Source: Tritonibacter aquimaris (GTDB taxonomy: Bacteria; Pseudomonadota; Alphaproteobacteria; Rhodobacterales; Rhodobacteraceae). Taken from it: a stretch of DNA of 64,000 nt. How positions within the stretch are numbered: the first letter of the stretch is position 1; each line of letters begins with the position of its first letter. Of this stretch, positions 1 through 8,771 are shown piece by piece. Under the pieces are notes generated by a model, which searched no databases, was not told the DNA's origin, and worked only from the letters and a program-made list of their open reading frames with translations. A program made the translations under genes and the position numbers. Where the stretch lies: NCBI RefSeq assembly GCF_009617595.1, contig NZ_WIXK01000008.1, forward strand, positions 62,001-126,000, written 5' to 3'.

Positions 1-597
1 TCCATCATCTTTGATGGCCAAGAGGTGAATTTTGCAGGCCCTCTGGATGCGCGCGAAGCTGGGATCGAAACCGTGTTCCAAACGCTTGCGCTGGCCGATG
101 ATCTGGATGTGCCGGACAACCTGTTTTTGGGTCGTGAGATCACCAAATTCAACTGGCTCGGCCCGTTTCGGATCTTGGATTACAAGGCCATGCGCGAAGC
201 CACCCTTGAAGGGTTGCAACGCACAGCGGTGAAAATCCCCAATATTCGCAACACCATCCAGAACATGTCCGGGGGGCAGCGCCAATGTGTGGCCATTGCC
301 CGCACCGCGACCTTTGCCTCGAAACTGGCAATCATGGATGAACCGACCGCTGCGTTGGGGGTGCAGGAAACCGCACAGGTGGAAAACATCGTGCGCACCC
401 TGAAAGAGGCGGGTGAGCCGCTGATCCTGATCAGCCACAACATGCGGCAGGTGATGGATCTGGTGGATCGGATCGTGGTGTTCAGGCGCGGCCGAATTGT
501 GGCCGATCTGCGCAAGGAAGAAACCGATGGCCAGGACGTGGTCGCCTATATCACCGGCGCCAAGACCCAGCCGGAATTTGATATCGAAACCACCTGA
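1..597 (+). CDS. Sugar (probably inositol) ABC transporter ATP-binding protein, 3' part
   Basis: The frame is open from the first base of the window, so the N-terminus and Walker A lie upstream. What remains holds the ABC signature MSGGQRQ, a Walker B ending in MDEPTAALG and the switch histidine in LISHN. These place it among ATPases that energise monosaccharide uptake (ribose/xylose/inositol type) at the cytoplasmic face of the membrane. The next genes are a LacI regulator and a complete inositol pathway, so myo-inositol is the likely substrate, but this is inferred from context. A strong terminator follows immediately, so this is the last gene of its operon. Confidence 0.85.
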   Translation, partial: SIIFDGQEVNFAGPLDAREAGIETVFQTLALADDLDVPDNLFLGREITKFNWLGPFRILDYKAMREATLEGLQRTAVKIPNIRNTIQNMSGGQRQCVAIARTATFASKLAIMDEPTAALGVQETAQVENIVRTLKEAGEPLILISHNMRQVMDLVDRIVVFRRGRIVADLRKEETDGQDVVAYITGAKTQPEFDIETT

Positions 598-609
598 TTT
601 TGCGGTAAT

Positions 610-645
610 GCGGCAGGGCCACGGGCCTTGCCGCTTTTATTTTAT
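610..645 (+). terminator. Rho-independent terminator after the ABC transporter operon
   Basis: An 11-bp stem (610-620 paired with 624-634, one G-T wobble) with a 3-base loop is followed by TTTTATTTTAT. It ends the transporter operon. It also means the first ATG of the downstream open frame (628) lies inside the hairpin and is unlikely to be a start codon. Confidence 0.85.
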
Positions 646-708
646 GGTGCTTTCACCGATTCCTTCTTGGCGCTATATCCGATCGGGACGCATCTGAAAG
701 GTTCTTCA

Positions 709-1710
709 TTGCCTGTAACACTGAAAGAAGTTGCTGCGCTTGCCGGGGTATCCCGTTCGGCTGTCTCACGCTGTTTTACCGAAGGCGCTTCGGTTTCTCC
801 GGCCACGCGCGCAAAAATCCAAAAGGCCGCAGACCAGCTGGGTTACCGACCTAATGCACTCGCTTCATCCCTGACCACCGGGCGCACCAAGCTCATCGGC
901 CTCGTCAGCAACAACTTTCACAACCCGATCTTTCTAGAGGTGTTTGACCTCTTCACCCGCGCGCTTCAGGAGCGTGAGCTGCGACCCCTCTTGGTCAACC
1001 TCTCAGATGAAAGCGATCCGCAGGCCTCGCTGCGTCTGCTGCAGCAATATTCCGTAGATGCGGTGATTGTGGCCTCATCAACCCTACCCATCAGCTTTGC
1101 CGAAAGCTTTCATGTGGCAGGCGTTCCGGTGGTTCATAGCTTTGGACGCCACACGGATAACCCCCAGGTGAATGTGGTAGGCATCGACAACAAAGAAGCC
1201 GGGCGCATCGCAGCCAAGGCTCTGCTGGCACGGGGGTATAAACATATCGCCATGCTGGCAGGTCCACAGCAGGCAACCTCAACCGAGGATCGCCTGTTTG
1301 GCTTTCTGGATGCGTTGAAATCCGAAGAGGGCATCAAGGTCACCACGTCCTTTGCCGCCAGCTATTCCTATGATGCGGGCTGGGAAGAAATGCAGCGCCT
1401 GCTTGCTGCAGGAGACATCGCTGATGGCTATTTCTGCGGTGATGACGTGCTCTCCATCGGGGCGCTGTCCGCATTGCATGCAGCGGGTAAACGCGTGCCC
1501 GAAGACGTGGGGCTGATCGGGCTCAACGATATGGAAATGGCGCGCTGGCGCAATATCGACCTCACCACCATTCGCCAACCAATCCCTGAGGTGGTACGTC
1601 TCTCGGTTGAGATGGTGTGCCAGATGCTAGAAGATCAAGACCTGCCTGTTCAGGCCCATCTGCTGCCGTCCGAGCTGGTAGAGCGCGGCACCCTGCCTGC
1701 GCTTTCCTGA
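709..1710 (+). CDS. LacI-family transcriptional regulator of the inositol cluster
   Basis: A protein of 333 residues. The N-terminal LacI helix-turn-helix reads VTLKEVAALAGVSRSAVSRC, followed by the hinge (YRPNALASSLTTGRT) and a periplasmic-binding-protein-like effector domain. I chose the TTG at 709: it is preceded by GAAAGG with 8-base spacing and puts the HTH at the N-terminus, whereas the upstream ATG at 628 sits in a terminator hairpin. It lies between inositol transport and catabolic genes and probably represses them in the absence of an inositol-derived inducer. A perfect palindrome at 4945-4960, between the divergent iol operons, is its likely operator. Confidence 0.88.
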   Translation: MPVTLKEVAALAGVSRSAVSRCFTEGASVSPATRAKIQKAADQLGYRPNALASSLTTGRTKLIGLVSNNFHNPIFLEVFDLFTRALQERELRPLLVNLSDESDPQASLRLLQQYSVDAVIVASSTLPISFAESFHVAGVPVVHSFGRHTDNPQVNVVGIDNKEAGRIAAKALLARGYKHIAMLAGPQQATSTEDRLFGFLDALKSEEGIKVTTSFAASYSYDAGWEEMQRLLAAGDIADGYFCGDDVLSIGALSALHAAGKRVPEDVGLIGLNDMEMARWRNIDLTTIRQPIPEVVRLSVEMVCQMLEDQDLPVQAHLLPSELVERGTLPALS

Positions 1711-1738
1711 TCGGGCTCAGATGTAGGTGGCAAACATG

Positions 1739-1767
1739 TTCAAGCGGCCCAGATAGAGCCGCTTGAA
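1739..1767. terminator. Perfect inverted repeat between convergent genes, probable bidirectional terminator
   Basis: TTCAAGCGGC (1739-1748) pairs perfectly with GCCGCTTGAA (1758-1767) across a 9-base loop. It lies between the end of the LacI gene and the end of the leftward dehydrogenase gene. There is no long T-run on either side, so termination is inferred from position and stem. Confidence 0.5.
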
Positions 1768-1777
1768 GAGGTATTTA

Positions 1778-2911
1778 TCAGCGTAGCAGCGCCGGGCGCG
1801 CATCAACCCACGCCCCGCCAGAGCGCGCAGATTCAACACAGTAATGCACCGCCGCCATAGAACGCAGACCATCGGTCGCAGTTGGGAACGCCCCGTGCGC
1901 CTGGCCACGGATTGCGGCTGCGAGATCCACATAGATGTTGGCCACAGCCATCGGGAAGCCCTCTGGGTGGGCGATCGCAACACGCGACAGACGCCCCGCC
2001 TCATCCGAAAGCCCGCCTTCACCTTTTTCCATGATCTGAGTGCGGCCACCCAGCGGAGTATAGTAAACTTGGTTGGGTTGCTCCGCATGCCAGCGCAGAC
2101 CACCGGTTTCGCCAAATACCTGAATTTCAAACCCGTGCTGACGACCAATCGCCACCGAAGAGGTCCACAGACGGCCCACGGTGCCGCCTTCCATGCGGAA
2201 GTTGACCATTGCGTCATCTTCCAGTTCACGGCTGGCAATGGTTGAGGCGAAATCGGCCGAAACCTCTTTGACCTCATCACCGGCAATGAAACTGGCCATA
2301 TGCATTGCGTGGATGCCGCAATCGGCGAACTGGCCGGACACACCCGCCATTGCCGGATCATAGCGCCAGCGCACCCGTGGATTATCCGCATCACCTGCGT
2401 CACCGTGGTGGCCGTGGCTAAAGTTCGCCACAATCACCCGCACCTTGCCAATTTCGCCATTGGCCACCATCTGGCGCATTTCACGCACCATCGGATAGGC
2501 GGAATAGCAATAGTTCACCGCGCAGATTTTGCCGCTGGATTTGGCGATTTTTACAATCTCCTCACCCTCTTCAACCGTCATGGTCATCGGCTTTTCGCAC
2601 AGCACGTTAAAGCCCGCTTCCAGGAAGGATTTGGTGATCTCGAAATGGGTCGAGTTCGGCGTCGCCACCGTCACCAGATCAATACGATCATCGCGACCCT
2701 TTTCACCCGCCAGCATCTCCTGCCAATTGCCATAGGCACGGTCTGCTGCCACGCCCAGACGCTGGGCGTAATCACGCCCGCGTTGCGCGTCATGATCCAG
2801 CGCGCCAGCTGCCAATACAAAATTGCCATCCGCCTGCGCGCCCATACGGTGGGCCGGCCCGATCTGGCTGCCTTCGCCGCCGCCAATCATACCCCAGTTC
2901 AAACGTGTCAT
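1778..2911 (-). CDS. Gfo/Idh/MocA-family oxidoreductase (inositol-type dehydrogenase)
   Basis: A protein of 377 residues. The N-terminal Rossmann fold starts with MIGGGEGSQIG, and the family Lys motif reads LCEKPMTM. The C-terminal substrate domain is of the Gfo/Idh/MocA type. It is the last of three leftward genes separated by 11-12 bases, starting from the promoter region shared with iolD. Family members oxidise inositols or inosose stereoisomers with NAD(P). Since the canonical iolG is present separately, this one probably handles another isomer (scyllo-, chiro- or epi-inositol) or interconverts keto-inositols. The substrate cannot be read from sequence. Confidence 0.85.
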   Translation of the reverse strand: MTRLNWGMIGGGEGSQIGPAHRMGAQADGNFVLAAGALDHDAQRGRDYAQRLGVAADRAYGNWQEMLAGEKGRDDRIDLVTVATPNSTHFEITKSFLEAGFNVLCEKPMTMTVEEGEEIVKIAKSSGKICAVNYCYSAYPMVREMRQMVANGEIGKVRVIVANFSHGHHGDAGDADNPRVRWRYDPAMAGVSGQFADCGIHAMHMASFIAGDEVKEVSADFASTIASRELEDDAMVNFRMEGGTVGRLWTSSVAIGRQHGFEIQVFGETGGLRWHAEQPNQVYYTPLGGRTQIMEKGEGGLSDEAGRLSRVAIAHPEGFPMAVANIYVDLAAAIRGQAHGAFPTATDGLRSMAAVHYCVESARSGGAWVDARPALLR

Positions 2912-2922
2912 GATGATTCCTC

Positions 2923-3810
2923 TCAGAAACCGATGCTTTGCAGATATTCGCGGTTCGCTTGCGCGTCTTCGGTGGGTGTGCCTGGCAAGGTTGGATCACA
3001 ATCCTGTTCAACTGTGCACCAGCCGTCAAATCCGGCCTCCAGCAGCACCTGACGCACCGCGGGGAAATCAACATCCCCCTGCCCCAGGTTGCAGAAGATC
3101 CCCTGGCCGCAGGCCTTGTAGAAATCGGTGCGGTTGGCCACCACATCAGCTTTCACATCCGGGTTGATGTCTTTGAAATGCATATAGCTGATGCGTGAGA
3201 CATTGCGCTTCATAAAGGCAACCGGATCAAAGCCCGCATAGGAATGGTGGCCAGTGTCAAAACAGATTTTCAACAGGTCCTCATCCACCTCATTCAGCAG
3301 ACGATCAAGCTCGGGCTCAAAATCCATAAAGCCCGCAGCATGGGCGTGAATGCCCACGGTCAGCCCGTGATCCACACCGATCTTGGCTGCTTCCTGAATA
3401 CGGTCGCGGAAGGCAATCCATTCCGCCTTGTCCATCTGCTCTGCCTCATCGGCACGCCCGGCCGTGGGGGCGCGGCGCGGTGAGATCGAATCAATCAGCA
3501 CCAGGTGTTTTGCATTATGAGCCTGAAGCGCCTTACAGGTCCGCACGGTGCCATCCAGCACATCATCCCAGGCGGATGCGTCGTGGAACGGGCGGAACAC
3601 CACGCCACCAATCAGCTCCAGATCAAACTCATCCAGCGCTTCTTTCAGCTCTGCCGGATCTTCGGGCATAAAGCCAACCGGCCCCAGCTCGATACCCTTA
3701 TAGCCCGCCTCGGCGCAGTCCTTCAGCACTGAACGCCAGGTGGGGTTGCGCGGATCATCCGCAAATTCCACGCCCCAGCTGCAGGGCGCATTGCCAATCA
3801 AAATGGTCAT
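2923..3810 (-). CDS. iolE: Xylose-isomerase-like TIM-barrel protein, probable inosose dehydratase
   Basis: A protein of 295 residues beginning MTILIGNAPCSWGVEF. It has the sugar phosphate isomerase/epimerase barrel signatures, including IELGPVGFMP near the N-terminus and the metal-site region KICFDTGHHSYAG, and ends with WCTVEQDCD. IolE dehydrates 2-keto-myo-inositol to the diketone that IolD hydrolyses. All the other steps from inositol to the aldolase products are encoded next to it and no other dehydratase is present, so IolE is the best assignment. An inosose isomerase (IolI) or a MocC-like role cannot be excluded. Confidence 0.75.
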   Translation of the reverse strand: MTILIGNAPCSWGVEFADDPRNPTWRSVLKDCAEAGYKGIELGPVGFMPEDPAELKEALDEFDLELIGGVVFRPFHDASAWDDVLDGTVRTCKALQAHNAKHLVLIDSISPRRAPTAGRADEAEQMDKAEWIAFRDRIQEAAKIGVDHGLTVGIHAHAAGFMDFEPELDRLLNEVDEDLLKICFDTGHHSYAGFDPVAFMKRNVSRISYMHFKDINPDVKADVVANRTDFYKACGQGIFCNLGQGDVDFPAVRQVLLEAGFDGWCTVEQDCDPTLPGTPTEDAQANREYLQSIGF

Positions 3811-3822
3811 TCTCAGGTATCC

Positions 3823-4920
3823 TTAGTCAGAGATAACATCTTGCCAGCGCCCGCTTTCAGCAGAACGCAAAGCCGCATCGGTCACTTCGATCACGGCCAG
3901 GCCATCTTCGAAGGTGGGCCAAAGGTTTTCACCGCGATGAATCGCCGTCAGAAAATCCTTGGCCTCGATAGTGATCTGATCCTGGTAACCAGTGCCATGC
4001 CCCGGCCCCAGACAGAAAGGTTCGTAATCCGGGTGGGCAGGCCCGGTCAGGATCTTGGTGTAGCCGCGCGCAGCCTCTGGGCCTTCCGCGCGATACAGCC
4101 ACAGGGCATTTTGATCTTCCTGATCAAACTTGATGCTGCCCTTGGTTCCAAAGATTTCATAAGCATAGCCCATTTTGCGCCCGGTCGCGACGCGTGAAGA
4201 AAACAAATGCCCCATGACGCCGTTTTTGAACCGACACATCATCTGCACCTGGTCATCATTGGTGACGGTGCCGCCGGGGCGATCACGATGCACGGTTTCA
4301 ACCTCAGCCATCACCCGTTCAATCGGACCCATCAACGCCAGCGCCATATTGAACAGATGCGGCGCCAGATCGCCGATGCAACCATTGGCGATACCATCAG
4401 TACGCCAGTTCACCGGAAGCGTGGGATCAGCCAGGAAATCTTCGGCGTTTTCGCCGCGAAACCAGGTCACATCCCCAATCGCACCCTCGGCCAGCAGCTT
4501 GCGCGCATATTGAGTCGCCGGGGTGCGGATGTAGTTATAGCCAACCATATTGATATGACCGCACGCCGCCTGAACCATAGCCTGCGCATCCTCAAGCGAG
4601 GCCCCCATGGGTTTTTCGCAAAACACAGGCTTACCTTTTGCAAAGGCCGCTTCGGCAATCTCGCGATGATACGCCTGCGGCGTCGCGATCACCACGGCCT
4701 CGACCTCGGGATCATTGACCAGAACGCGCCAATCCGCCGTTGCCCGCCGAAAGCCAAAGCTCGCTCGGTAGCGTTCCGCAGAAGCCTCGCTTGAGGCACA
4801 GATCATCTCAAGCCGGGGGCGCAGAGGCAGGTCAAACACAGCCGCCGCCGCAGACATGGCCACAGAATGCGCCTTGCCCATATAGCCACCACCAATGATG
4901 CCAACTCCGATTTCCGTCAT
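3823..4920 (-). CDS. Gfo/Idh/MocA-family oxidoreductase, first gene of the leftward inositol operon
   Basis: A protein of 365 residues with the nucleotide-binding start GVGIIGGGYMGKAHS and the family motif FCEKPMGAS. The ATG at 4920 was chosen because a very strong Shine-Dalgarno (GAGGAGGAGG) precedes it. The longer open frame would run back through the operator. It is followed after 12 bases by the iolE-like gene. The family fits an inositol or inosose dehydrogenase using NAD(P); the precise substrate is not determinable. Its promoter must overlap the palindromic operator at 4945-4960. Confidence 0.85.
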   Translation of the reverse strand: MTEIGVGIIGGGYMGKAHSVAMSAAAAVFDLPLRPRLEMICASSEASAERYRASFGFRRATADWRVLVNDPEVEAVVIATPQAYHREIAEAAFAKGKPVFCEKPMGASLEDAQAMVQAACGHINMVGYNYIRTPATQYARKLLAEGAIGDVTWFRGENAEDFLADPTLPVNWRTDGIANGCIGDLAPHLFNMALALMGPIERVMAEVETVHRDRPGGTVTNDDQVQMMCRFKNGVMGHLFSSRVATGRKMGYAYEIFGTKGSIKFDQEDQNALWLYRAEGPEAARGYTKILTGPAHPDYEPFCLGPGHGTGYQDQITIEAKDFLTAIHRGENLWPTFEDGLAVIEVTDAALRSAESGRWQDVISD

Positions 4921-4944
4921 CCGTTCCTCCTCCTCAGAAAGCAC

Positions 4945-4960
4945 TTGCAACCGGTTGCAA
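4945..4960. promoter_or_regulatory. Perfect 16-bp palindrome, probable LacI-family operator of the divergent iol operons
   Basis: TTGCAACCGGTTGCAA is a perfect palindrome with the central CG typical of LacI/GalR-family operators. It lies 24 bases upstream of the leftward start codon and 95 bases upstream of iolD, so one repressor dimer could control both operons. The LacI regulator encoded at 709-1710 is the obvious candidate. Confidence 0.75.
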
Positions 4961-5000
4961 AAGTGATAGCTTCGGATTCGTTGCGACACAAGGCTCAATC

Positions 5001-5013
5001 TTCACACTGTGAA
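5001..5013. promoter_or_regulatory. Second short palindrome in the iol divergent promoter region
   Basis: TTCACACTGTGAA is a 13-bp perfect palindrome (6-bp arms around a central C) about 40 bases upstream of iolD. It differs from the LacI-type site at 4945. It could bind a second regulator or be chance; nothing else supports it. Confidence 0.3.
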
Positions 5014-5055
5014 AGAATTCTGGCCACGACAGACGTCGCAAATCGGGAGGACTTT

Positions 5056-6921
5056 ATGAGCGATCAAACCGTGCGACTGACTGTGGCGCAGGCAATCATT
5101 CGATATCTGGAAAACCAGTTCATCGAAATTGACGGGGAAGAGCTGCGCCTGTGCGGCGGCGGCTTTGGTATCTTTGGCCATGGCAATGTGTGCTGCCTGG
5201 GCGAGGCCCTATATAATGCGCAGGACACGCTGCCGCTGTATCGGGGCCAGAATGAACAGGGCATGGGCTTTGCCGCGGCCGCCTATGCCAAACAATGGCT
5301 GCGCCAGCGTTTTATGTTCTGCACCGCATCAGCCGGGCCCGGCACCGCAAATCTTTTGACCTCTGCCGCGCTGGCCCATGCCAACCGGCTGCCGATGCTA
5401 TTGCTGTGTGGCGACGCCTTTGTCACCCGCTTGCCCGACCCTGTGTTGCAACAGCTCGAACATTTTGGCGATCCAACCTTTGGGGTGAATGATTCCTTCA
5501 AAGCCGTGTCGCGTTTCTGGGATCGTATCAGCCATCCGGCGCAAATCCTGCAATCGCTGCCCGCCGCATTGGCCACCTTGCTGGACCCGGCGGATTGTGG
5601 CCCCGCCTTTATTGGCCTGCCGCAGGATGTTCAGGGCTGGACATATGACTATCCAGTTGAATTTTTTAACAAAAAAATCCATCGCATCCGCCGCATTGCC
5701 GCTGATCTGGATGAAGTAGCCGATGCCGCAGCGGCGTTGCGCGCCGCCAAACGTCCGATGATCATTGCCGGGGGCGGGGTGCAATATTCACGCGCCGTTG
5801 CTGAGCTCACCGCCTTTGCCGAAACGCATCAGATCCCGGTGGTCGAATCCATTGCAGGGCGCGCCAACCTTGTGGCCAGCCATGATCTCAACATCGGCCC
5901 GATTGGCGTGACCGGATCTAATTCCGCCAACACAATCGCCGAAGAAGCCGATGTGATCCTCTCGGTAGGCTGCCGCCTGCAGGATTTCACCACCGGTTCC
6001 TGGACCGCCTTTGCCAAGGACGCGCAGATCATCGGCCTTAACGCCGCGCGCCACGATGCGGGCAAACACCGTTCATTGCCTGTAGTGGGCGATGCCAAAC
6101 TGGGGCTGACCACCTTGGGCGCAGCGCTTGAAGGCTATAAAGCGCCCGAAAGCTGGACCGCCAAAGCCCGCGCAGAACGCGCAAAATGGGATGAATACGT
6201 CACCCAGAACACCACCCCCGGCAATGGCCCGAACTCATACGCGCAGGCCATCGGCGTGGTCAACGCGCTGTGTGATCCCCGCGACCGGGTGCTTGCCGCG
6301 GCCGGCGGGCTTCCTGCCGAAGTCACCGCCAACTGGCGCACATTGGATGTGGGCACCGTGGATGTGGAGTTTGGTTTCAGCTGCATGGGCTATGAAATCG
6401 CAGGCGGCTGGGGCGCGCGCATCGCACAGGCAGAACGCGAGCCCGATCAAGACACCATCGTCTTCTGCGGTGATGGCTCATATCTTTTGATGAACTCTGA
6501 CATCTATTCATCGGTCCTGACCAATAAGAAGCTTATCCTGCTGGTGCTCGACAACGGTGGCTTTGCGGTGATCAACAAGCTGCAAAACAACACCGGCAAC
6601 GAAAGTTTCAACAACCTGATCGCCGACACGCCTACGGCCACCACTCAGGTTGGGGTGGATTTTGCCGCCCACGCGGCCTCGATGGGGGCACGTACCGAAA
6701 CCGTGGCAACCCCCGAAGAGCTGGGCCACGCCTTCCTGCGCGCCAAAGCCGCTGATCGCACCAGCGTGATTGTCATGAAGGTTGATGCCTATGAAGGCTG
6801 GACCAAAGAAGGCCACACCTGGTGGGAAGTGGGCACCCCCCATATCACCAACAGTGACCGCGTGCGCCAGGCCCATATCGATTGGGAAAGCAGCCGCTCC
6901 AAACAGCGAAAGGGCGTATGA
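5056..6921 (+). CDS. iolD: 3D-(3,5/4)-trihydroxycyclohexane-1,2-dione hydrolase
   Basis: A protein of 621 residues, a ThDP-dependent enzyme of the acetolactate-synthase fold that opens the ring of the IolE product to 5-deoxy-glucuronate. The PYR domain includes LPLYRGQNEQGMG with the cofactor-activating Glu. The C-terminal PP domain has the ThDP/Mg motif starting at FCGDGSYLLM and ending near DNGGFAVIN. The ATG at 5056 was chosen because GGGAGG precedes it and family proteins begin at this point. It is the first gene of the rightward operon and overlaps iolC at its stop codon. Confidence 0.96.
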   Translation: MSDQTVRLTVAQAIIRYLENQFIEIDGEELRLCGGGFGIFGHGNVCCLGEALYNAQDTLPLYRGQNEQGMGFAAAAYAKQWLRQRFMFCTASAGPGTANLLTSAALAHANRLPMLLLCGDAFVTRLPDPVLQQLEHFGDPTFGVNDSFKAVSRFWDRISHPAQILQSLPAALATLLDPADCGPAFIGLPQDVQGWTYDYPVEFFNKKIHRIRRIAADLDEVADAAAALRAAKRPMIIAGGGVQYSRAVAELTAFAETHQIPVVESIAGRANLVASHDLNIGPIGVTGSNSANTIAEEADVILSVGCRLQDFTTGSWTAFAKDAQIIGLNAARHDAGKHRSLPVVGDAKLGLTTLGAALEGYKAPESWTAKARAERAKWDEYVTQNTTPGNGPNSYAQAIGVVNALCDPRDRVLAAAGGLPAEVTANWRTLDVGTVDVEFGFSCMGYEIAGGWGARIAQAEREPDQDTIVFCGDGSYLLMNSDIYSSVLTNKKLILLVLDNGGFAVINKLQNNTGNESFNNLIADTPTATTQVGVDFAAHAASMGARTETVATPEELGHAFLRAKAADRTSVIVMKVDAYEGWTKEGHTWWEVGTPHITNSDRVRQAHIDWESSRSKQRKGV

Positions 6922-7901
6922 TGGAAGCCTTGATGAACGGCATCCGCAAAGGTCGCTTTGTGGTCTTTGGGCGTGCGGGCATGGATATGTACGCCGACCC
7001 ACAGGGAACCCGTGCCGAACACGCAGATCTGTTTCGCGCCGATCTCGGCGGATCATCCGCCAATATCTGCGCGGGCCTGTGCAAACTGGGCATGCAGTCT
7101 GCACTGGTCACCTCGGTCAGTGATGACACCGTAGGGCGGTTCTGCACCAATAAATTGGCGCATTACGGGGTGGATACCCAATACATAAAGGTGCTGGGCG
7201 GCGAATACCGTGTGTCGCTTGCGGTCTATGAAAGCGTGCTGGAGGATTTCCAGCTTTGCATCTATCGCAACAATGCGGTGGATTTCCAGGTCACCGATAA
7301 AGACGTCGACCAGGTGGATTATCAAAGCTTTGGCGCATTGGTGACCGCTGGTACCGTCTTCGCGGCAGAGCCTTCGCGCAGTTCCACCTTCCGCGCCTTT
7401 GAAAATGCCCGCGCCGCCGGGCTGCCGGTGATCTTTGACATTGATTACCGCCCATACAGCTGGCCCTCGGCCGAGGTCGCCTCGGATGTGCTCACCTGCG
7501 CGGGTGAACAAAGCGATCTGATCGTTGGCAACGACGAAGAGTTCGGCTTCATGGCAGGCGACCCTTCAAAAGGGCTGGACAAAGCCCGCGAACTCGCCGC
7601 GCAAGGCAAGATGGTGATCTATAAGATGGGCGAAAAAGGCGCACTCACCATCGCAGATGGCGAAGAAATCCGCACCGGCATCTTCCCGGTCACCGCCGTC
7701 AAACCCAATGGGGCCGGCGATAGTTTTATGGCAGGTCTGCTGGCCGCCATCAGCGAAGGTCGCCCGCTGCAAGAAGCTGTGCTGCGTGGCTCTGCCTGCG
7801 CCTCCATCGTGGTGTCGCAACCGGGCTGCGCGCCCGCCATGCCCACCACCGAGCAGCTCGAAACCTTCCTCAACACCCATCCTGGCGCTACTGCCGCCTG
7901 A
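6918..7901 (+). CDS. iolC: 5-dehydro-2-deoxygluconokinase
   Basis: A PfkB/ribokinase-family kinase of 327 residues that phosphorylates 2-deoxy-5-keto-gluconate. It shows the early GRAGMDMYADPQG region, the conserved DLGGSSANICAGL, and the C-terminal anion-hole/catalytic motif NGAGDSFMAGLLA with the base Asp. The start overlaps the iolD stop as ATGATG. Either ATG (6918 or 6921) is possible, and GAAAGG upstream serves both. Translational coupling with iolD is likely. Confidence 0.95.
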   Translation: MMEALMNGIRKGRFVVFGRAGMDMYADPQGTRAEHADLFRADLGGSSANICAGLCKLGMQSALVTSVSDDTVGRFCTNKLAHYGVDTQYIKVLGGEYRVSLAVYESVLEDFQLCIYRNNAVDFQVTDKDVDQVDYQSFGALVTAGTVFAAEPSRSSTFRAFENARAAGLPVIFDIDYRPYSWPSAEVASDVLTCAGEQSDLIVGNDEEFGFMAGDPSKGLDKARELAAQGKMVIYKMGEKGALTIADGEEIRTGIFPVTAVKPNGAGDSFMAGLLAAISEGRPLQEAVLRGSACASIVVSQPGCAPAMPTTEQLETFLNTHPGATAA

Positions 7902-7913
7902 AAGGAACCCGCT

Positions 7914-8771
7914 ATGCATATCGCTCCTTATGACAACCAGAACACTCCGATTGTTGACGCCGAAGACGCGCTGGTTCCGCTGAACTATTTCAACATCGTC
8001 AAACTGCGCAAAGGTGAAAGCTTCGAATACAATGTACCGGGCTATGAAACCTGCGTGGTGCCTGCAACCGGCACCGTTGATGTTGACGTAGATGGTGCAA
8101 GCTACCCGGAACTGGGCCTGCGCCGCGAAGACGTCTGGGACGCAGACCCCGAAGGCGTCTATGTGCCCGTTGGCGCCAAAGTGCGCATCACCTGCACATC
8201 AGACAGCACCGAAACCTTTATTGCCGGCGCAAAATACGACAAGGTGCTAGAGCCGTTTGACGTGCGCGCCGCCGACATTGATCTGGTACAATACGGGTCA
8301 GACGACACCAAAACCCACCGCAAAATCAAACACATCCTTGGCGCAAACCAACACGGCAAGGTCGGCCGCCTGCTGGTGTCTGAGCTCTTTACCGTTGGCG
8401 AAGGCGGCTGGTCTGGTTTCCCAAGCCACAAACACGACACCGACCGCCGTGATGAAAACGGAGAGCTGATCGAGACCCGCCACGACGAGACCTATAACTT
8501 CCGCTTTAAACCCAACTACGGTTCGGGCCTGCAGATGCTGCAGCGCGAAGAGGGCAAACCCGGTGATGCCTATCACATTGTTGATGGCTCAACCCTTTGC
8601 ATCGACAAGGGCTATCACCCCTGTGCGGTACTGCCGGGCTATCAGATGTATTATTTCACCATTTTGGGCGGGCTCAGCCAGCGCAGTCTGAAACAATACT
8701 TCCAGCCCACCCACGCCGAACAGCTGCACACAATTCCCGGCATCATGGATATGGTGGCAAAATTCAAATGA
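7914..8771 (+). CDS. iolB: 5-deoxy-glucuronate isomerase
   Basis: A protein of 285 residues of the bicupin IolB family, which converts 5-deoxy-glucuronate to 2-deoxy-5-keto-gluconate. The metal-site region SGFPSHKHDTD and the second-cupin segment around GYHPCAVLPGYQMYY are both visible. AAAGGA precedes the ATG at 7914. Its stop codon overlaps the next start as ATGA. Length and position in the operon fit the family. Confidence 0.95.
   Translation: MHIAPYDNQNTPIVDAEDALVPLNYFNIVKLRKGESFEYNVPGYETCVVPATGTVDVDVDGASYPELGLRREDVWDADPEGVYVPVGAKVRITCTSDSTETFIAGAKYDKVLEPFDVRAADIDLVQYGSDDTKTHRKIKHILGANQHGKVGRLLVSELFTVGEGGWSGFPSHKHDTDRRDENGELIETRHDETYNFRFKPNYGSGLQMLQREEGKPGDAYHIVDGSTLCIDKGYHPCAVLPGYQMYYFTILGGLSQRSLKQYFQPTHAEQLHTIPGIMDMVAKFK

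Noticed and set aside
628-708. Upstream ATG extension of the LacI regulator
   Set aside because: The ATG lies inside a strong terminator hairpin and the added residues have no family features; the TTG at 709 has a good ribosome site.
2300-3052. 250-codon rightward open frame across two leftward inositol genes
   Set aside because: It spans the junction of two well-supported genes and is rich in His, as antisense shadows are.
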